Shown: positions 34,401 to 44,228, numbered from the stretch's first letter. The stretch: 64,000 nucleotides of DNA from Gigantopelta aegis (GCF_016097555.1 NC_054704.1:76305081-76369080); one strand, 5' to 3'. Translations and numbers: made by a program. Notes: generated from the sequence alone by a model not told the origin.

Positions 34401-37400
34401 ACATTTCCTTCCTTCCTGTGCCTAGTAGTCGGATACGTCCAGTGTTAACATGTGATTAATACTGATTGTGCTGTTTGTTCAGAAACGCCAGGTGTTGGAA
34501 GAAAACAACCAGCTGGAGTCGCGAGTGAGTGCTGTGGAAGAGGATCTCGAAGACATGGAGACTGATGATGAGGAAGAACTTGTTAGAGTAAGACAATTCT
34601 CGCCAGGTTTCAGCAGGTTAAAAATATCAATAATTTAATAATTTATGGATTCCAGGATCAATGCTTAATAAAAACTTTTAAGAGTCTAGATTCAAAAACT
34701 TCAATAACAACACCTACAAATTGCATGGGTGACATCAGGGTTTCTGCCAGAGGGTAAAATGGGTATGGCGCTATACCCAAATGTTTTTGCATATTTTATA
34801 TTTGCATGGGTGACATCAGGGTTTCTGCCAGAGGGTAAAATGGGTATGGCGCTATACCCAAAGGTTTTTGCATATTTTATATTTTTAAGTTAACCTTTTT
34901 AGAAAATTAATTACTCTTATTAATACTGTATGATTTTCTTAATCTTAACCCTAACTTAACCCATTTTCTTTCTGGGGTTGCATTCAATTCCATAGCACCA
35001 TACCCCAAAATGTCTTTCTGGCAGGAACACTGAGTGTGGTGTCATTAAAAGATTTGAGTGAAGACCCTGGTTCTCAAACGCAAGCCTGAATTATTTTATT
35101 TTTATAATATTTAAAGAAGGTTAGAGCTATAATCCTCAAAATTATTAGCAGTTTAGAACAAATTTGGTCATAACAAATTGAAGACTCTTCAAAGAATTGT
35201 ACTTCTTTTTTTCTAATACATTTTTCTATGGCTCGAAGTTCACGATGGCATTACAGCAATTACCATCATTCTCCCTACATTTGCTGCAAAGCGGTCTTAA
35301 TTTCACCCCTACTTTATGGCAAAGGTCCAAAATTCCATTACAACTTTAATTTCTCACAGTTGCTAATCGGCAACATTATGTCAAGTTTTGTCAACAAAAG
35401 CTCCATTTTACACACTAGATTAAGGTCTTGTAAGACTCCATTTCAGTGTGAGGGGATGAGGGTGTATCTCAATTTGCCACCCTGCTATTTTGTAGCTTAT
35501 GTGCTAGCAGTGTGTTTCCAGATCTCCAGATTTCATGGAAACAATCATATCTGGTGGTGTGTCACTAGGGTGTCAGCAAAATCAGGGAATTGAAAGTCTG
35601 TTACTCATTGGCATGTAACATCAGGGCTAGCCCTGCCACTAGCCAAATTCACCAGCTGTGAATTTTAAGCACAACTGGCAAATTTTAATTTAATTTGGTA
35701 AAATAATTTCATGTAATGATTAACATTTTATTGGAAAATAATGGTGTGTTGCTACAATTTTTGAAGTTTAATCAATACTTTTGCAAAAGTACCTGCACAC
35801 CTAAAGCTGGCTCAGCCATGATTACCAAATCTGAATAATTTCCAGTGAGTACAGCTCACAAAACCAAATTGGTGTTTTCCATGACATTTGAAATCCCATG
35901 GCCTGGGTTTCCTCTAACAGCTTGACCAAGTGATTTAAAGACGGTTACAGCTATAATCCTCAAAATTATTAGCAGTTTAGAACAAATTTGGTCATAAAGT
36001 TAGTAGCCAAATTCTTATTTTATTTAGTGTAAACAAAATACAAGTGTCGAGCTGACCATAGGTATTCATGATTTAAAATGTGCTATGGTGCTGTTAAACA
36101 AATATTTTTCAGTATTTTATTTTTTAAATATTTTATTGATGAAATAAAATAAAAAAGCAATTATGGATGAATGAAAATGGAGATTTGGTTGGTTTAGAGT
36201 AAATAACTTATTTCTTTAGAGTTGGCCGGAATTAAGATCCTAGGAAATAATTAGGTATTGGTGGTATAATATAGTACAGGAAATGTTTGTCATATTACAA
36301 TATTTTATTTGTGGCATCATTTGTAACACTGCTAAATAATTACAGGATTCTCGAAGAAGTCCAACTCCAGAAAAGTCTCAGAGACACAGAGACGCTGACA
36401 AAATAACGAGAAGTCCCTCGCCTAGAATCAGACGCAGTCGTTCAAGGTCTCCACATAGAAGGTAGGTTAAATTAAAAAATTATTAATGGATCAGCTCGTC
36501 CATCAGATTCTAGCAAGGCAGCTTTTAGTAGGTAACTTGATTTTTGCATGTTATGATTCAAAAGTTTAACTTCTTCTCAGAAGCAGGGTTCCCACTGTTG
36601 CTAGCCAAAGTTAGTTATTGGTTAATTTTTACAAACAGTGGCAAGTAAAATATATAGCTTGCTAAAGTTTGAGGAACATGGTGGTAGAGTTTTGGAAAAC
36701 CGGATGTTAATAAGCTTTTTATATTTTTGTCTGAAACTTGTTTTTGTGGTAATTTATAGTAAACTGATATTGTAAAAAGAGGTGAGGGGGGGGGGGGGGG
36801 GGGGGATTTTTAGGAAAACATTTTAATACTTAAAATGAATAACAACTGAAGACATTTTTTATTTAAGTCACTTTTAACTCGCATAATGAAAATAAGAAAC
36901 ATCAATATTATTATTTAGATGTTTAACAGTTGTTTTTACAAATATATAAGTATGTTTGTGAGCAGGTATTGAATACCTCTTGTAAAACCGTATTTTAGCT
37001 TGTAATCTTTGTTCCAGAGATCGGGAGGAAAGGCGACACGATCGAGACAAAGACCGAAAACGTCACAGGTCACCAGGTTAGTGTTTGTTGTTGTTGTTCA
37101 CAGTATTTAACTGATGAATTGTTTTGGTCAGGGGCGGGACGTAGCCCAGTGGTAAAGCGTTCGTTTGATGTGTGGTCAGTCTGGGATCGATCCCAGTCGG
37201 TGGGCTCATTGGGCTATTTCTCGCTCCATCCTGTGCACCATGGCTGGTATATCAAAGGCTGTGGTATGTGTTGTCTTGTCTGTGGGATGGTGCATATAAA
37301 AGATCCCTTGCTGCTAATCGGAAAGAGAAGCCCATGAAGTGGCGACAGCGGGTTTCCTCGCTCTATACCGGTGTGGTCCTTAACCATGTCTGATGCCATA

Positions 37401-39089
37401 TAACCATAAATAAAATGTGTTGAGTGCGTCGTTAAATAAAACATTTCATTCCTTGTTTTGGTCAGGTCTTCTACTTTACATTAGTGTAGAGTCAAATATC
37501 TGTATTATACTAATGCTTAAAAAGACTCTTGTGAGGTTGTTGCTGTTGTAACATGTATCCATCTAGTACTGTAGCATTTTAAAGACTACTGCAGTGAAAC
37601 CCCCTAAACCGGAAACCCTTAGGACCAAGTAAAAAGTCTGATTTTAAGAGGTATTCGGTTTAGAGATATTTATAAACGTGCAGCAAAACATGTCCGGTTT
37701 TGAAGGAATTCCGGTTTACGGAGGGTCCAGTTTTGAGATGTTTTTCTGTATTACATATTTTATTAATTTTCTTGTTTAGAATATCAGTGACTGTATATTC
37801 AATGTGTTTCTGGTTGTGTTAATGCTTGTTGAAGTCAGAATTAAAAAAATTTCTCCCAATAATATCATACATATGAAAAAAAAGGACTAGGAAATCAGCT
37901 ATTACAAATCATTAGGATGATCAGAAAAACACTGGATATAGAGACACTGATGTTCTAAGCAAGAAAATCTATTTCAAGTATAATTTTAATACATTGTAGT
38001 TAAAATGGCCTTGTTAGTAGGAGACATCTTATAATGGTATCAAACACAGAACAGTTCCTTTAGCACATAATTTTAGTGGGTCACTGTCAGTGGTAGTTTT
38101 AAAATTATGCTGAAGATTTTTTATATTCTTGAACAGTTGTCATTACTAAAAATAATCGTCTTTCAACAACCTCAAATTATAATAATAAACACAGGATTAT
38201 AAATGTTGTGGTTCCAAATACTATTGTATATTTTTCATTATTCAATGAACTGAAACTGAGAAAAGTGTTGTGTCAGATGTTTACCAACTGTTATTTATGT
38301 TTGCAGGAAAGAAGCACAGAGAAGAAGATGATAGGTATATGTTTTTCATGTGCCTGTCAGAAATTACACAAGATGTCACAAAACATGGGATATCTATGCA
38401 ACTCGCATGAAGATCGCTGTGGAAATTTATTGATAAAAAATATGCTGTCATTTACTATTTTGATGGTTATAAAATAGCATGAGCTGTTGTAGTCAAGTTA
38501 GTTTGTTCTCTTGTGGCCTGATTATAAAGTTTTGAATGCCAGTAATAAGATCTAACCTGCTTTTGATATTTGAGTACAAAACACCAACTGTGACATATGG
38601 TGCACATGATCCTCTCATCAATATAGCATACCTCAAAGTTATTATATACAATCAGATCCTGATAGCATGGATCAAGATAAACTATTATGTATTTTGTGTC
38701 ATGGGACAATTTGTCGACCTCAAGATTACCTGGCCCCATTCCACGAGGCAATCTTAGCCCTAAGATTACCTTAAGCGCATAGCTACCCTATGCACTTAAG
38801 TTGATCTTAGGGCTAAGATCGCTTCGTGGAACGGAGCCCTGGACTAACGAGGTTTGAGTGTAGATTGTGTATTTATATTTTCAGAAGACACAAGAGCAAG
38901 AAAAGTAAAAAAGACCGGAAAGACGATGATCACCGGAGTCATAAACACAGACACGAAAAAGACGGCAGACATCATCACAAGGATCGCCGAGACCGGGACG
39001 AGAAGGATCGCAGAGGTCGTGAGGACCCCGATGTCAGAGAAGCTAATGAACTCCGGGCAAGGCTGGGTATGGTACCTTTGAGACCTTGA
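25441..39089 (+). CDS. PRPF38A: PRPF38A, pre-mRNA-splicing factor 38A (nine coding exons)
   Basis: Encodes a 336-aa nuclear splicing factor that, in studied animals, joins the tri-snRNP/B complex and is needed for spliceosome activation. Coding exons: 25441-25570, 31601-31760, 32045-32166, 32705-32790, 34483-34587, 36346-36461, 37018-37076, 38307-38334, 38885-39089. All introns are GT-AG and reading phases agree throughout. The start is fixed by MANRTVKDAHSVKGTNPQYL, almost identical to human, in a good context (A at -3, G at +4). The PRP38 domain (about residues 10-175) includes GGNIKPTPFLCLILKMLQIQ, IVVEFIRNEDFKYVRALGAV and EFIDELLREERICDIILPRV. An acidic stretch (DLEDMETDDEEELV) and an Arg/Ser-, then Lys/Arg/His/Asp-rich tail follow. 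It ends NELRARLGMVPLRP, like the LRAKLG-type motif of some other splicing proteins; human PRPF38A, as I recall it, lacks this. Intron 1 (6.0 kb) holds a hAT transposon. Confidence 0.97.
25703..29625 (+). mobile_element. hAT-superfamily DNA transposon, 3.9 kb, in PRPF38A intron 1
   Basis: Ends are inverted: CAAGCCTGGAAATAAG at the left, and at the right the complement of CAGGCCTGGAAATAAT. The pentamer TACTG stands directly outside both ends (25698-25702 and 29626-29630), a 5-bp target duplication rather than the 8 bp usual for hAT. Subterminal 'tgacag'/'gtcac' motifs recur near both ends. Inside is a broken transposase gene (26760-29239) in the same direction as the host gene. A CRE-type TGACGTCA sits about 60 bp upstream of its ATG. 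About two-thirds of intron 1 is this element. Confidence 0.92.
26760..29239 (+). pseudogene. hAT transposase (ZNF862/KIAA1586-like type), frameshifted
   Basis: Starts MSKKITSFFDKTTSVAST. A BED/TTF-like zinc-finger region follows (MRCVVCTQFEKEI, then NARDHSSTNYHKHA). The catalytic core is mainly in one open frame, 27345-28076, with VLTDGSTDKSVTEKEVV (first acidic residue), GFGADGASVNSGNKSGV (second) and CVAHKLELALKDAL (the CxxH motif of hAT enzymes). The C-terminal dimerisation region (28706-29239) has ELLFSVPVCNAKLERMFSRL with the final Glu, then a basic and an acidic Ser-rich tail (SGSDSESGDTSESFSDN). The gene changes frame around 26830, 27180-27310, 28020-28070, 28180-28200 and 28670-28700, so no intact protein is made. 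Host domesticated relatives exist, but here TIRs and breaks mark a decayed transposon. Confidence 0.9.
30286..30333. repeat. Hairpin around CTCTAGCCCTCCC
   Basis: CCTCTAGCCCTCCC pairs with GGGGAGGGCTAGAGAGG across a ~20-base loop. A related hairpin lies at 30545-30591. Confidence 0.75.
30545..30591. repeat. Hairpin around TAGCCCTCCCCT
   Basis: TAGCCCTCCCCTAT pairs with AAGGGGAGGGTTGG. With 30286-30333 it may mark the ends of a ~300-bp foldback element in PRPF38A intron 1. Confidence 0.65.
30606..30701 (+). mobile_element. SINE family B, 3' part
   Basis: 'ctaactaacaattgacccac' to 'gcttgaaccttaattgaata'. Confidence 0.75.
31294..31487. mobile_element. hAT-type MITE with exact 5-bp target duplication TGTAG
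   Basis: CAGGGATAGCTCTGGG at the left end and CCAGAGCTAGCCCTG at the right; TGTAG on both sides (31289-31293 and 31488-31492). The body is A/T-rich with 'tttcgccaaatt'. Located 110 bp before the exon 2 acceptor of PRPF38A. Confidence 0.88.
32235..32484. mobile_element. hAT-type MITE relative, one clear end
   Basis: The right end 'caattggcgaacgacagcac' + 'gagccctg' resembles the 31294-31487 family. The left end is unclear near 'aatgaacaggcttgaatc'. In PRPF38A intron 3. Confidence 0.5.
32907..32962. repeat. Hairpin, ATGGGTTCAGCAAAAACAAA arms
   Basis: Left arm TATGGGTTCAGCAAAAACAA, right arm TTCGTTTTTGCTGAACCCAT, about 13 bases apart, in PRPF38A intron 4. Confidence 0.8.
33493..33780 (+). mobile_element. 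SINE family A2 in PRPF38A intron 4
   Basis: Head 'catagcccagtggtaaagcg', box B 'gggattgatcccc', part of the linker missing, A2 tail 'gtgtcattaaacaaaaacaa'. Confidence 0.87.
34094..34415 (+). mobile_element. SINE family A1 in PRPF38A intron 4, full length
   Basis: Head 'gtagcccagtggtaaagcgc', box B 'aggatcgatcccc', A1 tail 'catcgttaaataaaacattt'. Flanked by CTGTGCCTGGT (34083) and CTGTGCCTAGT (34416), an 11-bp target duplication with one difference. Inserted 67 bp before exon 5. Confidence 0.9.
34736..35032. mobile_element. hAT-type MITE, CAGGGTTTCTGCCAG family, with partial duplication
   Basis: Left end CAGGGTTTCTGCCAGAGG, right end TTTCTGGCAGGAACACTG. The first ~73 bp, including 13 bp of flank (ttgcatgggtgacat), are tandemly duplicated (34723-34795 and 34796-34870). 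In PRPF38A intron 5. Confidence 0.85.
35112..36000. repeat. Segment bounded by a ~60-bp direct repeat
   Basis: 'agctataatcctcaaaatta' + 'ttagcagtttagaacaaatt' occurs at about 35125 and again at about 35950. Between lies sequence unlike the other repeats, including a 121-codon open frame (35228-35593) without recognisable domains, and a 'cagggctagccctg' MITE end near 35625. The direct repeats may mark an insertion or a duplication. Confidence 0.6.
36590..36670. mobile_element. Fragment of the 40225-41041 MITE family
   Basis: 'cagggttcccactgttgcta' + 'gccaaagttagttattggtt' echoes the left end of 40225-41041 (gctgtcggtagccaaattag). Only one end is visible. PRPF38A intron 6. Confidence 0.5.
36786..36810. 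repeat. Poly-G run
   Basis: About 22 G with one neighbouring A, on the sense strand of PRPF38A intron 6. A G-rich transcript segment could fold into a quadruplex; this is inference. Confidence 0.8.
37133..37452 (+). mobile_element. SINE family A1 in PRPF38A intron 7, full length
   Basis: Head 'gtagcccagtggtaaagcgt', box B 'gggatcgatccc', tail 'gcgtcgttaaataaaacatt'. Exact 14-bp target duplication TTGTTTTGGTCAGG (37119-37132 and 37453-37466). Among the best-preserved copies here. Confidence 0.93.
37590..38065. mobile_element. Two diverged MITE remnants
   Basis: About 37583-37740: 'cagtgaaaccccctaaaccg' with 'ccggtttacggagggtcc', an inverted-type element. About 37740-38065: diverged relative of the TTAA palindromic MITE ('gtgtttctggttgtg' with 'gatcagaaaaacact', and 'acagttccttta' at the end). 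Confidence 0.6.
38732..38838. mobile_element. 107-bp palindromic MITE, 46 bp before the last PRPF38A exon
   Basis: GGCCCCATTCCACGAGGCAA + TCTTAGCCCTAAGAT at the left mirrors ATCTTAGGGCTAAGATCGC + TTCGTGGAACGGAGCC at the right, with a second inner pair around 'cgcatagctaccctatgc'. The whole element can form one long hairpin in the pre-mRNA just upstream of the exon 9 acceptor at 38884. Confidence 0.88.
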
Positions 39090-39217
39090 GAGAACGTGCC
39101 GTTTAGCATAACGAACTCCAGAAAAGGCACCTTTAAAACCTTGAGTGATCTTACTGTTTAGCATAACAAACTCTGGGCAAGGTGCCATTGACATCGCGAA
39201 TGAACTTACTGTTTAGA
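39049..39217 (+). repeat. Tandem repeat spanning the PRPF38A stop codon, three units
   Basis: Unit 1 (39049-39113) holds the last coding codons, including LRARLG and the TGA at 39087-39089. Units 2 (39114-39168) and 3 (39169-39217) begin 'aactccagaaaagg' and 'aactctgggcaagg', and all three end with 'tgtttag' or 'cgtttagcataac'. The extra units lie in the 3' UTR. Confidence 0.85.
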
Positions 39218-39437
39218 ACGTGGACTTAGTGTTCATTTGGTGAAGATAGATTACAGCAGTTTGGATTCAAATCTGGCAGTTGATCAGTAAAATGTTATGC
39301 AAGCACAATTTGGTAATGAATGGGTTTACTGGTTCGATTATTGTGACTGTTGACTTGATGACTGTTGTACCTGTGACATCAGATTTCCACTGGTGCAAAG
39401 GAATTTGTACATTTTATAAATGGCAGCCTTGGGACGT

Positions 39438-39523
39438 TAATAGTTGTGCAACATCAATATTAAAACATGAACTGTTGTGCAACATCAATATTCAAACATC
39501 AACCGTTGTGCAACATCCATATT
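39438..39523 (+). repeat. 32-bp tandem repeat, three copies, in the PRPF38A 3' UTR
   Basis: 'gttgtgcaacatcaatatt' + 'aaaacatgaact' and variants. Confidence 0.85.
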
Positions 39524-39636
39524 GAATTATGTTCATCAAATGCACTGTTGTATTACATATTGGGCCGAATTTATGCTTAAACACCTGCATTTAAGAAAAA
39601 CAGGCTTTATAAATCCGACCTTTATTTTTTATTTTT

Positions 39637-39642
39637 AATAAA
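39637..39642 (+). terminator. Candidate PRPF38A polyadenylation signal AATAAA
   Basis: First canonical AATAAA I see after the PRPF38A stop, about 550 bases downstream. Use is inferred, not shown. Confidence 0.45.
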
Positions 39643-40219
39643 AACAATTGTCCATTTATTGAATTCACTGTCATTTTACATTAAAACGTCTATAAACCAA
39701 ATGCACTGTGGTTTGTTTTGTAAAGAGTACGTGTTTATTATGGTACATTTTAAATTAGGAAGTTTCATTTTAATACCGTTTTAAAGAAAAGAAAAACCTT
39801 GAAATGGACCTGAATCAAACATAAAAAATAATGCTGTTGTTAAACAACGGTGTGATTATTTTGTTTCTTACTATGCAAAGATTAAACAAGTGAACTTGAC
39901 TGTTATAGTTGCTGCGTCTCCTTTTTTCATTAGAAGTTTTATACATGGGTCTCACACAGTAAAATGGACAATGAATCTCTTTACCCATTCAATCTTTGTT
40001 GGTGGTTTGACACACTTGAGAGAAAGTTGGCACTCTGTTTACCAAATGAATGCTGTACCAGCCATATACGGGGACATGCATTGACTTAGATTAATGTAAA
40101 CAAAACCAATCCAGTTTACAAACTTAAAAAAAAAAAAAAAATTCCCTGTTTACTTCTTTTTGTGGTGGTTGTTTCACAAATTTCATAAGACAATGTGGAA
40201 AGAAACATTCAAGCACTTT
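39643..40219. other. Downstream of PRPF38A, no gene seen
   Basis: AT-rich sequence with an A-run near 40126-40142. No exon recognised. Confidence 0.4.
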
Positions 40220-40224
40220 TAAAC

Positions 40225-41041
40225 CAGGGCTCACGCTGTCGGTAGCCAAATTAGCCATTGGCTAATTTTTAAAAAAAATGGCTAATAAAATTTGCAAGTG
40301 GCTAAAATTTTGGCTAAGCCATTTTCTGTCTTCTGATGTGAACAAAGGGTTACATAATCTATCCGACACCTTAAACATAATAATACTACCAAATATTCAA
40401 TTAGCGTAATAGCGATCTCACGACCGGTAACGAGAAACGGTGTCATGCAGAATACAGCGTAGGCCTTATGATGTTTGCGTATTTTAATCAACCGCAACAA
40501 CATGGCACAAATTATGAAATTGTTTGGGGTGGGGAATTGACGGGTCACTTAAAAAAAAAGCAAAGAAAAAAAAATTTGAAACTAACATAAAGATTGCTAT
40601 TTAAAGAAATATTGAGCTCTATATATATAAAAAAAAAAAAAAGCTCTCAAATTTTATTTGGGAAGAAAGAAAAAAAAAACCCACCATCCATAAACATCCA
40701 ACCCACCCCCATATTTCTGTATGTTTGTTAATTTAATGTCATAGGCCTTAGAAGTAGGGGTGGGTGTATGGGGTACTGGCTTCAAACTCTGAAAATATTG
40801 CATAATCCCATATCAAAGTAATATATTAACTGCCCCTACCCCCATTGTGGTTTTGTTATTCCTATTTATTCCAGTTTGTACACAATTAGCTGAAAAAAGA
40901 TACATTTTCATATTCATATATAAATACTCAATACAGTACTGCGTAAAACAAATTTGGCTAAAGCATTTTCAATATGGCTAATAAAAATTCCATTTGGCTA
41001 ATATTTTGGCTACAGGTATTTTTGATCCAGGGTGAGCCCTG
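40225..41041. mobile_element. hAT-type non-autonomous element, 817 bp, target duplication TAAAC
   Basis: Left end CAGGGCTCACGCTGTCGG, right end CCAGGGTGAGCCCTG; TAAAC stands on both sides (40220-40224 and 41042-41046). Inner subterminal motifs 'attggctaattttt' and 'tttggctaatattttggct' are inverted repeats of each other. No transposase. Confidence 0.88.
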
Positions 41042-41224
41042 TAAACCCTCTGAAATTACAATTTTCAAGGCCCCTTTGCATTTTCCATATTCAGTTGACG
41101 GTAACACATGGTCTCATATATTTCTGTTGGTATTCACAACAGTATATCCCAACAATTTTTTTTATTTGTGATAAAATTACAAGAAAATAAATTTGTGGAA
41201 GGTAAATTTATATATTTATCAGTA

Positions 41225-41358
41225 TAAATATGCAATTCAAGCACTCCCGAGATGATTTTCTTCGTATTCAAGTCCTTTTCATGGGTTTTGACAAATTCAA
41301 GGGCTTTTCATTATGATCATTCAAATTCAAGCACTTTTAAAACCTGTATGAACCCTGT
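41225..41358 (-). mobile_element. hAT-type MITE end, CAGGGTTCATACAGG family
   Basis: On the minus strand it begins CAGGGTTCATACAGGTTTTA and continues 'aagtgcttgaatttgaatg'. The same 'ttcaagcacttttaaa' flanks the left end of 40225-41041, so that element may have inserted into another copy of this one. Confidence 0.6.
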
Positions 41359-41848
41359 TTTAAAGTTGTGCAAGGCATCTTCCTAAAATGTAATTTCTGT
41401 TGGTGTGTGTGGCAACTTTGGCCCAATATCAATTAGTGTTTTAAATAATGGAATAGGCACTGGTTAAACAGTGACAGCCCTTGCTTGGGCTTGAAAATGC
41501 TTAAATATTATATAGATGAAAACACAGACAAATATGAGACCAGTTGGTCGATTCAAATAAGGACTGAAGCTTCAGCCCTGTATTGAAATTGTTCTGGTGC
41601 AGGACAACATGTTCTAAACATTCTGAAGAGGAGAGAATGTGTGCCTGTTCTCATACCCCACACTACCTCGCATAGTAGTGCAATGAGAACGGGTTTCTAG
41701 CTGTTTTCGAACACACAACAAATGTGATGACTAAGAATATTCATTAAAGTAGATAGCATAAGTTTATACATGTCAAAAACACTGATCACAGTGAGCTGTA
41801 GAATTGACGTCTACAATTAGTTTTTCACTAGCACAGCTTTCATCCCAC
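41359..41848. other. No gene seen
   Basis: Only a weak inverted pair around 'tgttctcatacccc'/'caatgagaacggg' near 41650-41685. Confidence 0.35.
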
Positions 41849-42027
41849 TCGTTTTGTTTAACGACACCACTAGAGCACATTAATTAATCATTGGCTATTT
41901 GATGGCAAACATTTGGTAATTCTGACAGTCATCAGGAAACCCGCTACATTTTCCCATTAGTAGCATTTTATATGCAGTTTTCCATAGAAAGGATAGCACC
42001 TACCACAGCCTTTGATATACCAGTCCC
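41849..42027 (-). mobile_element. SINE family A2, head missing
   Basis: 'ctcgttttgtttaacgacac' to 'cagcctttgatataccagtc'. Confidence 0.83.
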
Positions 42028-42251
42028 CACTCATTAGTATGTAGACTATACATAATTAAACTTGCAATACAAGGCTAGTTTCACCATTTGCAATTTTTCA
42101 AACCAACTGGCAGTTTATTTAATTTGTGTGAAATAATTGTGCAAGTTCTAACGATTGATATCACCACTCTTAGCATAATTGCCCAACTCATTTTTAAGAG
42201 CATTTGAGAAAAATGGGGGGAAAAACGATTTTTATACAGATAGAAAAGTAA

Positions 42252-42552
42252 GTTGTTTTGTTTAACGACACCACTAGAGCACACTGATTTATTAATCATA
42301 GGCTATTGCATGTCAAACATTTGGTAAATTGTACATATAGTCTTAAAGAGGAAACCTGCTACATATTTCCATTAGTTGCAAGGGATCTTTTGTATATACC
42401 ATTCCAAACAGGATAGCACATACCACAACCTTTTATAAACCAGTTCTGGTGCATTGGCTGGAACCAGAAATAACCCAATGGGCCCACTGATGGGGATCAA
42501 TCCTAGACTGGTCGTGCATCAGGCAAGCACTTTACCACTGGGGTATGTCCTA
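42252..42552 (-). mobile_element. SINE family A2, near full length
   Basis: 'gttgttttgtttaacgacac' to the head 'caagcactttaccactgggg'. Confidence 0.87.
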
Positions 42553-42714
42553 CAAAAATTAATTCTTTCAAAATTAATCGAATAAGAACAAAACATTTTT
42601 TTCTTGTCCATATAATCTTTAAATAATTCATATCCGTTTGTATAAAACAAGGTTGTTTTTATTTACCTGAAAAGCTTTAAAATGAGTTGATCAATCGTGC
42701 TAAAAGGCTGATAA

Positions 42715-42786
42715 TATTTTGTGGGGAAATCACTGGATTTTTACTATTTAGCAGATTTTGTCTGCTCACCCAAAGCCAGCCCTGCA
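42715..42786 (-). mobile_element. hAT-type MITE end, 31294-31487 family
   Basis: 'tttttactatttagcagatt' + 'ttgtctgctcacccaaagccagccctg' corresponds to the left terminus of 31294-31487 in reverse. Confidence 0.6.
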
Positions 42787-42814
42787 GTACTAAATAACAA
42801 AACAAATTATTAGA

Positions 42815-43515
42815 TTTTTTTAATTAAATCAAAGAAGTAAACAAAAATGTATAGTGTTTAAACAAAATTATACACAAAATTAAGTGTTAGGTAATTTAAT
42901 TAAATCAAAGCAGTAAACAAAAAAGTATAGTGTTTAAACAAAATTATACACAAAATTAAGTGTTAGGTAATTTAATTAAATCAAAGAAGTAAACAAAAAT
43001 GTATAGTGTTTAAACAAAATTATACACAAAATTAAGTGTTAGGTAATTTAATTAAATCAAAGCAGTAAACAAAAATGTATAGTGTTTAAACAAAATTATA
43101 CACAAAATTAAGTGTTAGGTAATTTAATTAAATCAAAGAAGTAAACAAAAATGTATAGTGTTTAAACAAAATTATACACAAAATTAAGTGTTAGGTAATT
43201 TAATTAAATCAAAGCAGTAAACAAAAATGTATAGTGTTTAAACAAAATTATACACAAAATTAAGTGTTAGGTTATTTAATTAAATCAAAGCAGTAAACAA
43301 AAATGTATAGTGTTTAAACAAAATTATACACAAAATTAAGTGTTAGGTTATTTAATTAAATCAAAGCAGTAAACAAAAATGTATAGTGTTTAAACAAAAT
43401 TATACACAAAATTAAGTGTTAGGTTATTTAATTAAATCAAAGCAGTAAACAAAAATGTATAGTATTTTAAACAAACAATTTATACACAAAATTAAGTGTT
43501 AGGTAATTTGTGTTA
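42815..43515. repeat. Satellite-like tandem array, 76-bp unit, about 9 copies
   Basis: Unit: 'aattaaatcaaagcagtaaa' + 'caaaaatgtatagtgtttaa' + 'acaaaattatacacaaaatt' + 'aagtgttaggtaattt'. Very AT-rich and almost identical between units. The first six units alternate 'caaagaag' and 'caaagcag' (a 152-bp dimer); the last three share 'caaagcag' with 'gttattt'. Confidence 0.95.
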
Positions 43516-44228
43516 TTTTTATATTATAAAACAAACAAAACATAATAATTTTAGAGTCTCAGAATGTAAACTTTGCATTGCATAACCCATTTGCGGGTTA
43601 AGCAAAAAACCAAACAACAAAAAACACCCCTTATGTAACCCATTTTATTTTGTATGACAACAATGTCCTAAATTTAAACGAATTTAAAGGGCTAATGCAA
43701 AACAGGTTACAGAAAACTGAACATGTGCAAATAAAACGGATGTGGCTGCAATTTATAGAATCGTGCTACAACGATCATATTACAAGGTGATCCTTTATTT
43801 CTTTTCATCAATATGTAATAGTAATGATAAACAGCTAATCTGAAGTTTGAATAAAAAAATTGCTTTCTTTTCAGATATTAATTAATTTCTTATACATTAG
43901 AACTAGATTTTCAAAAAATTACAACTTTGGACATAACAGTTCCAGCTGTCAGCCATCGATATATTTGATAAATGTGAACATTCTATATCAAAGAGAACAA
44001 ATTAACTTGACTGATAAGAAAACAAACAAATAATAATAAAGACTTTATGTAAGAAACTAATCCTATCCAAAAAAAGAAGATAATAAAAAATAATAATAAG
44101 AGGTTTATTAAAAAACTGATATAGACAGGGCTATCTACACAAATTTAAGAAAATTAAAATATTATTTGGTAAAACCTATATTAGGCAGCCATTTATTCTC
44201 TCAAGTCATCTTTCAATACAAACAGTTA
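43516..44228. other. AT-rich DNA, no gene seen
   Basis: Nothing beyond A/T-rich low complexity and 'acccatttgcgggtt' and 'aacccattttatt' motifs near 43585-43650. Confidence 0.4.

Noticed and set aside
35228-35593. 121-codon open frame in PRPF38A intron 5
   Set aside because: No recognisable domain, no splice-site pair, and composition like surrounding noncoding DNA; kept only as a finding on the segment.
37133-37200. tRNA gene
   Set aside because: Box A and B-like sequences belong to SINE heads, which continue into SINE bodies and have target duplications; no cloverleaf or CCA-side pairing was found for any copy.
38844-39194. 116-codon minus-strand open frame
   Set aside because: Shadow of the Lys/Arg/Asp-rich PRPF38A exon 9 on the opposite strand.
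42815-43515. CRISPR-like array
   Set aside because: Whole units repeat with no variable spacers, and the window is animal nuclear DNA; it is a satellite-like tandem array. The same applies to 18053-18260 and 62271-62507.
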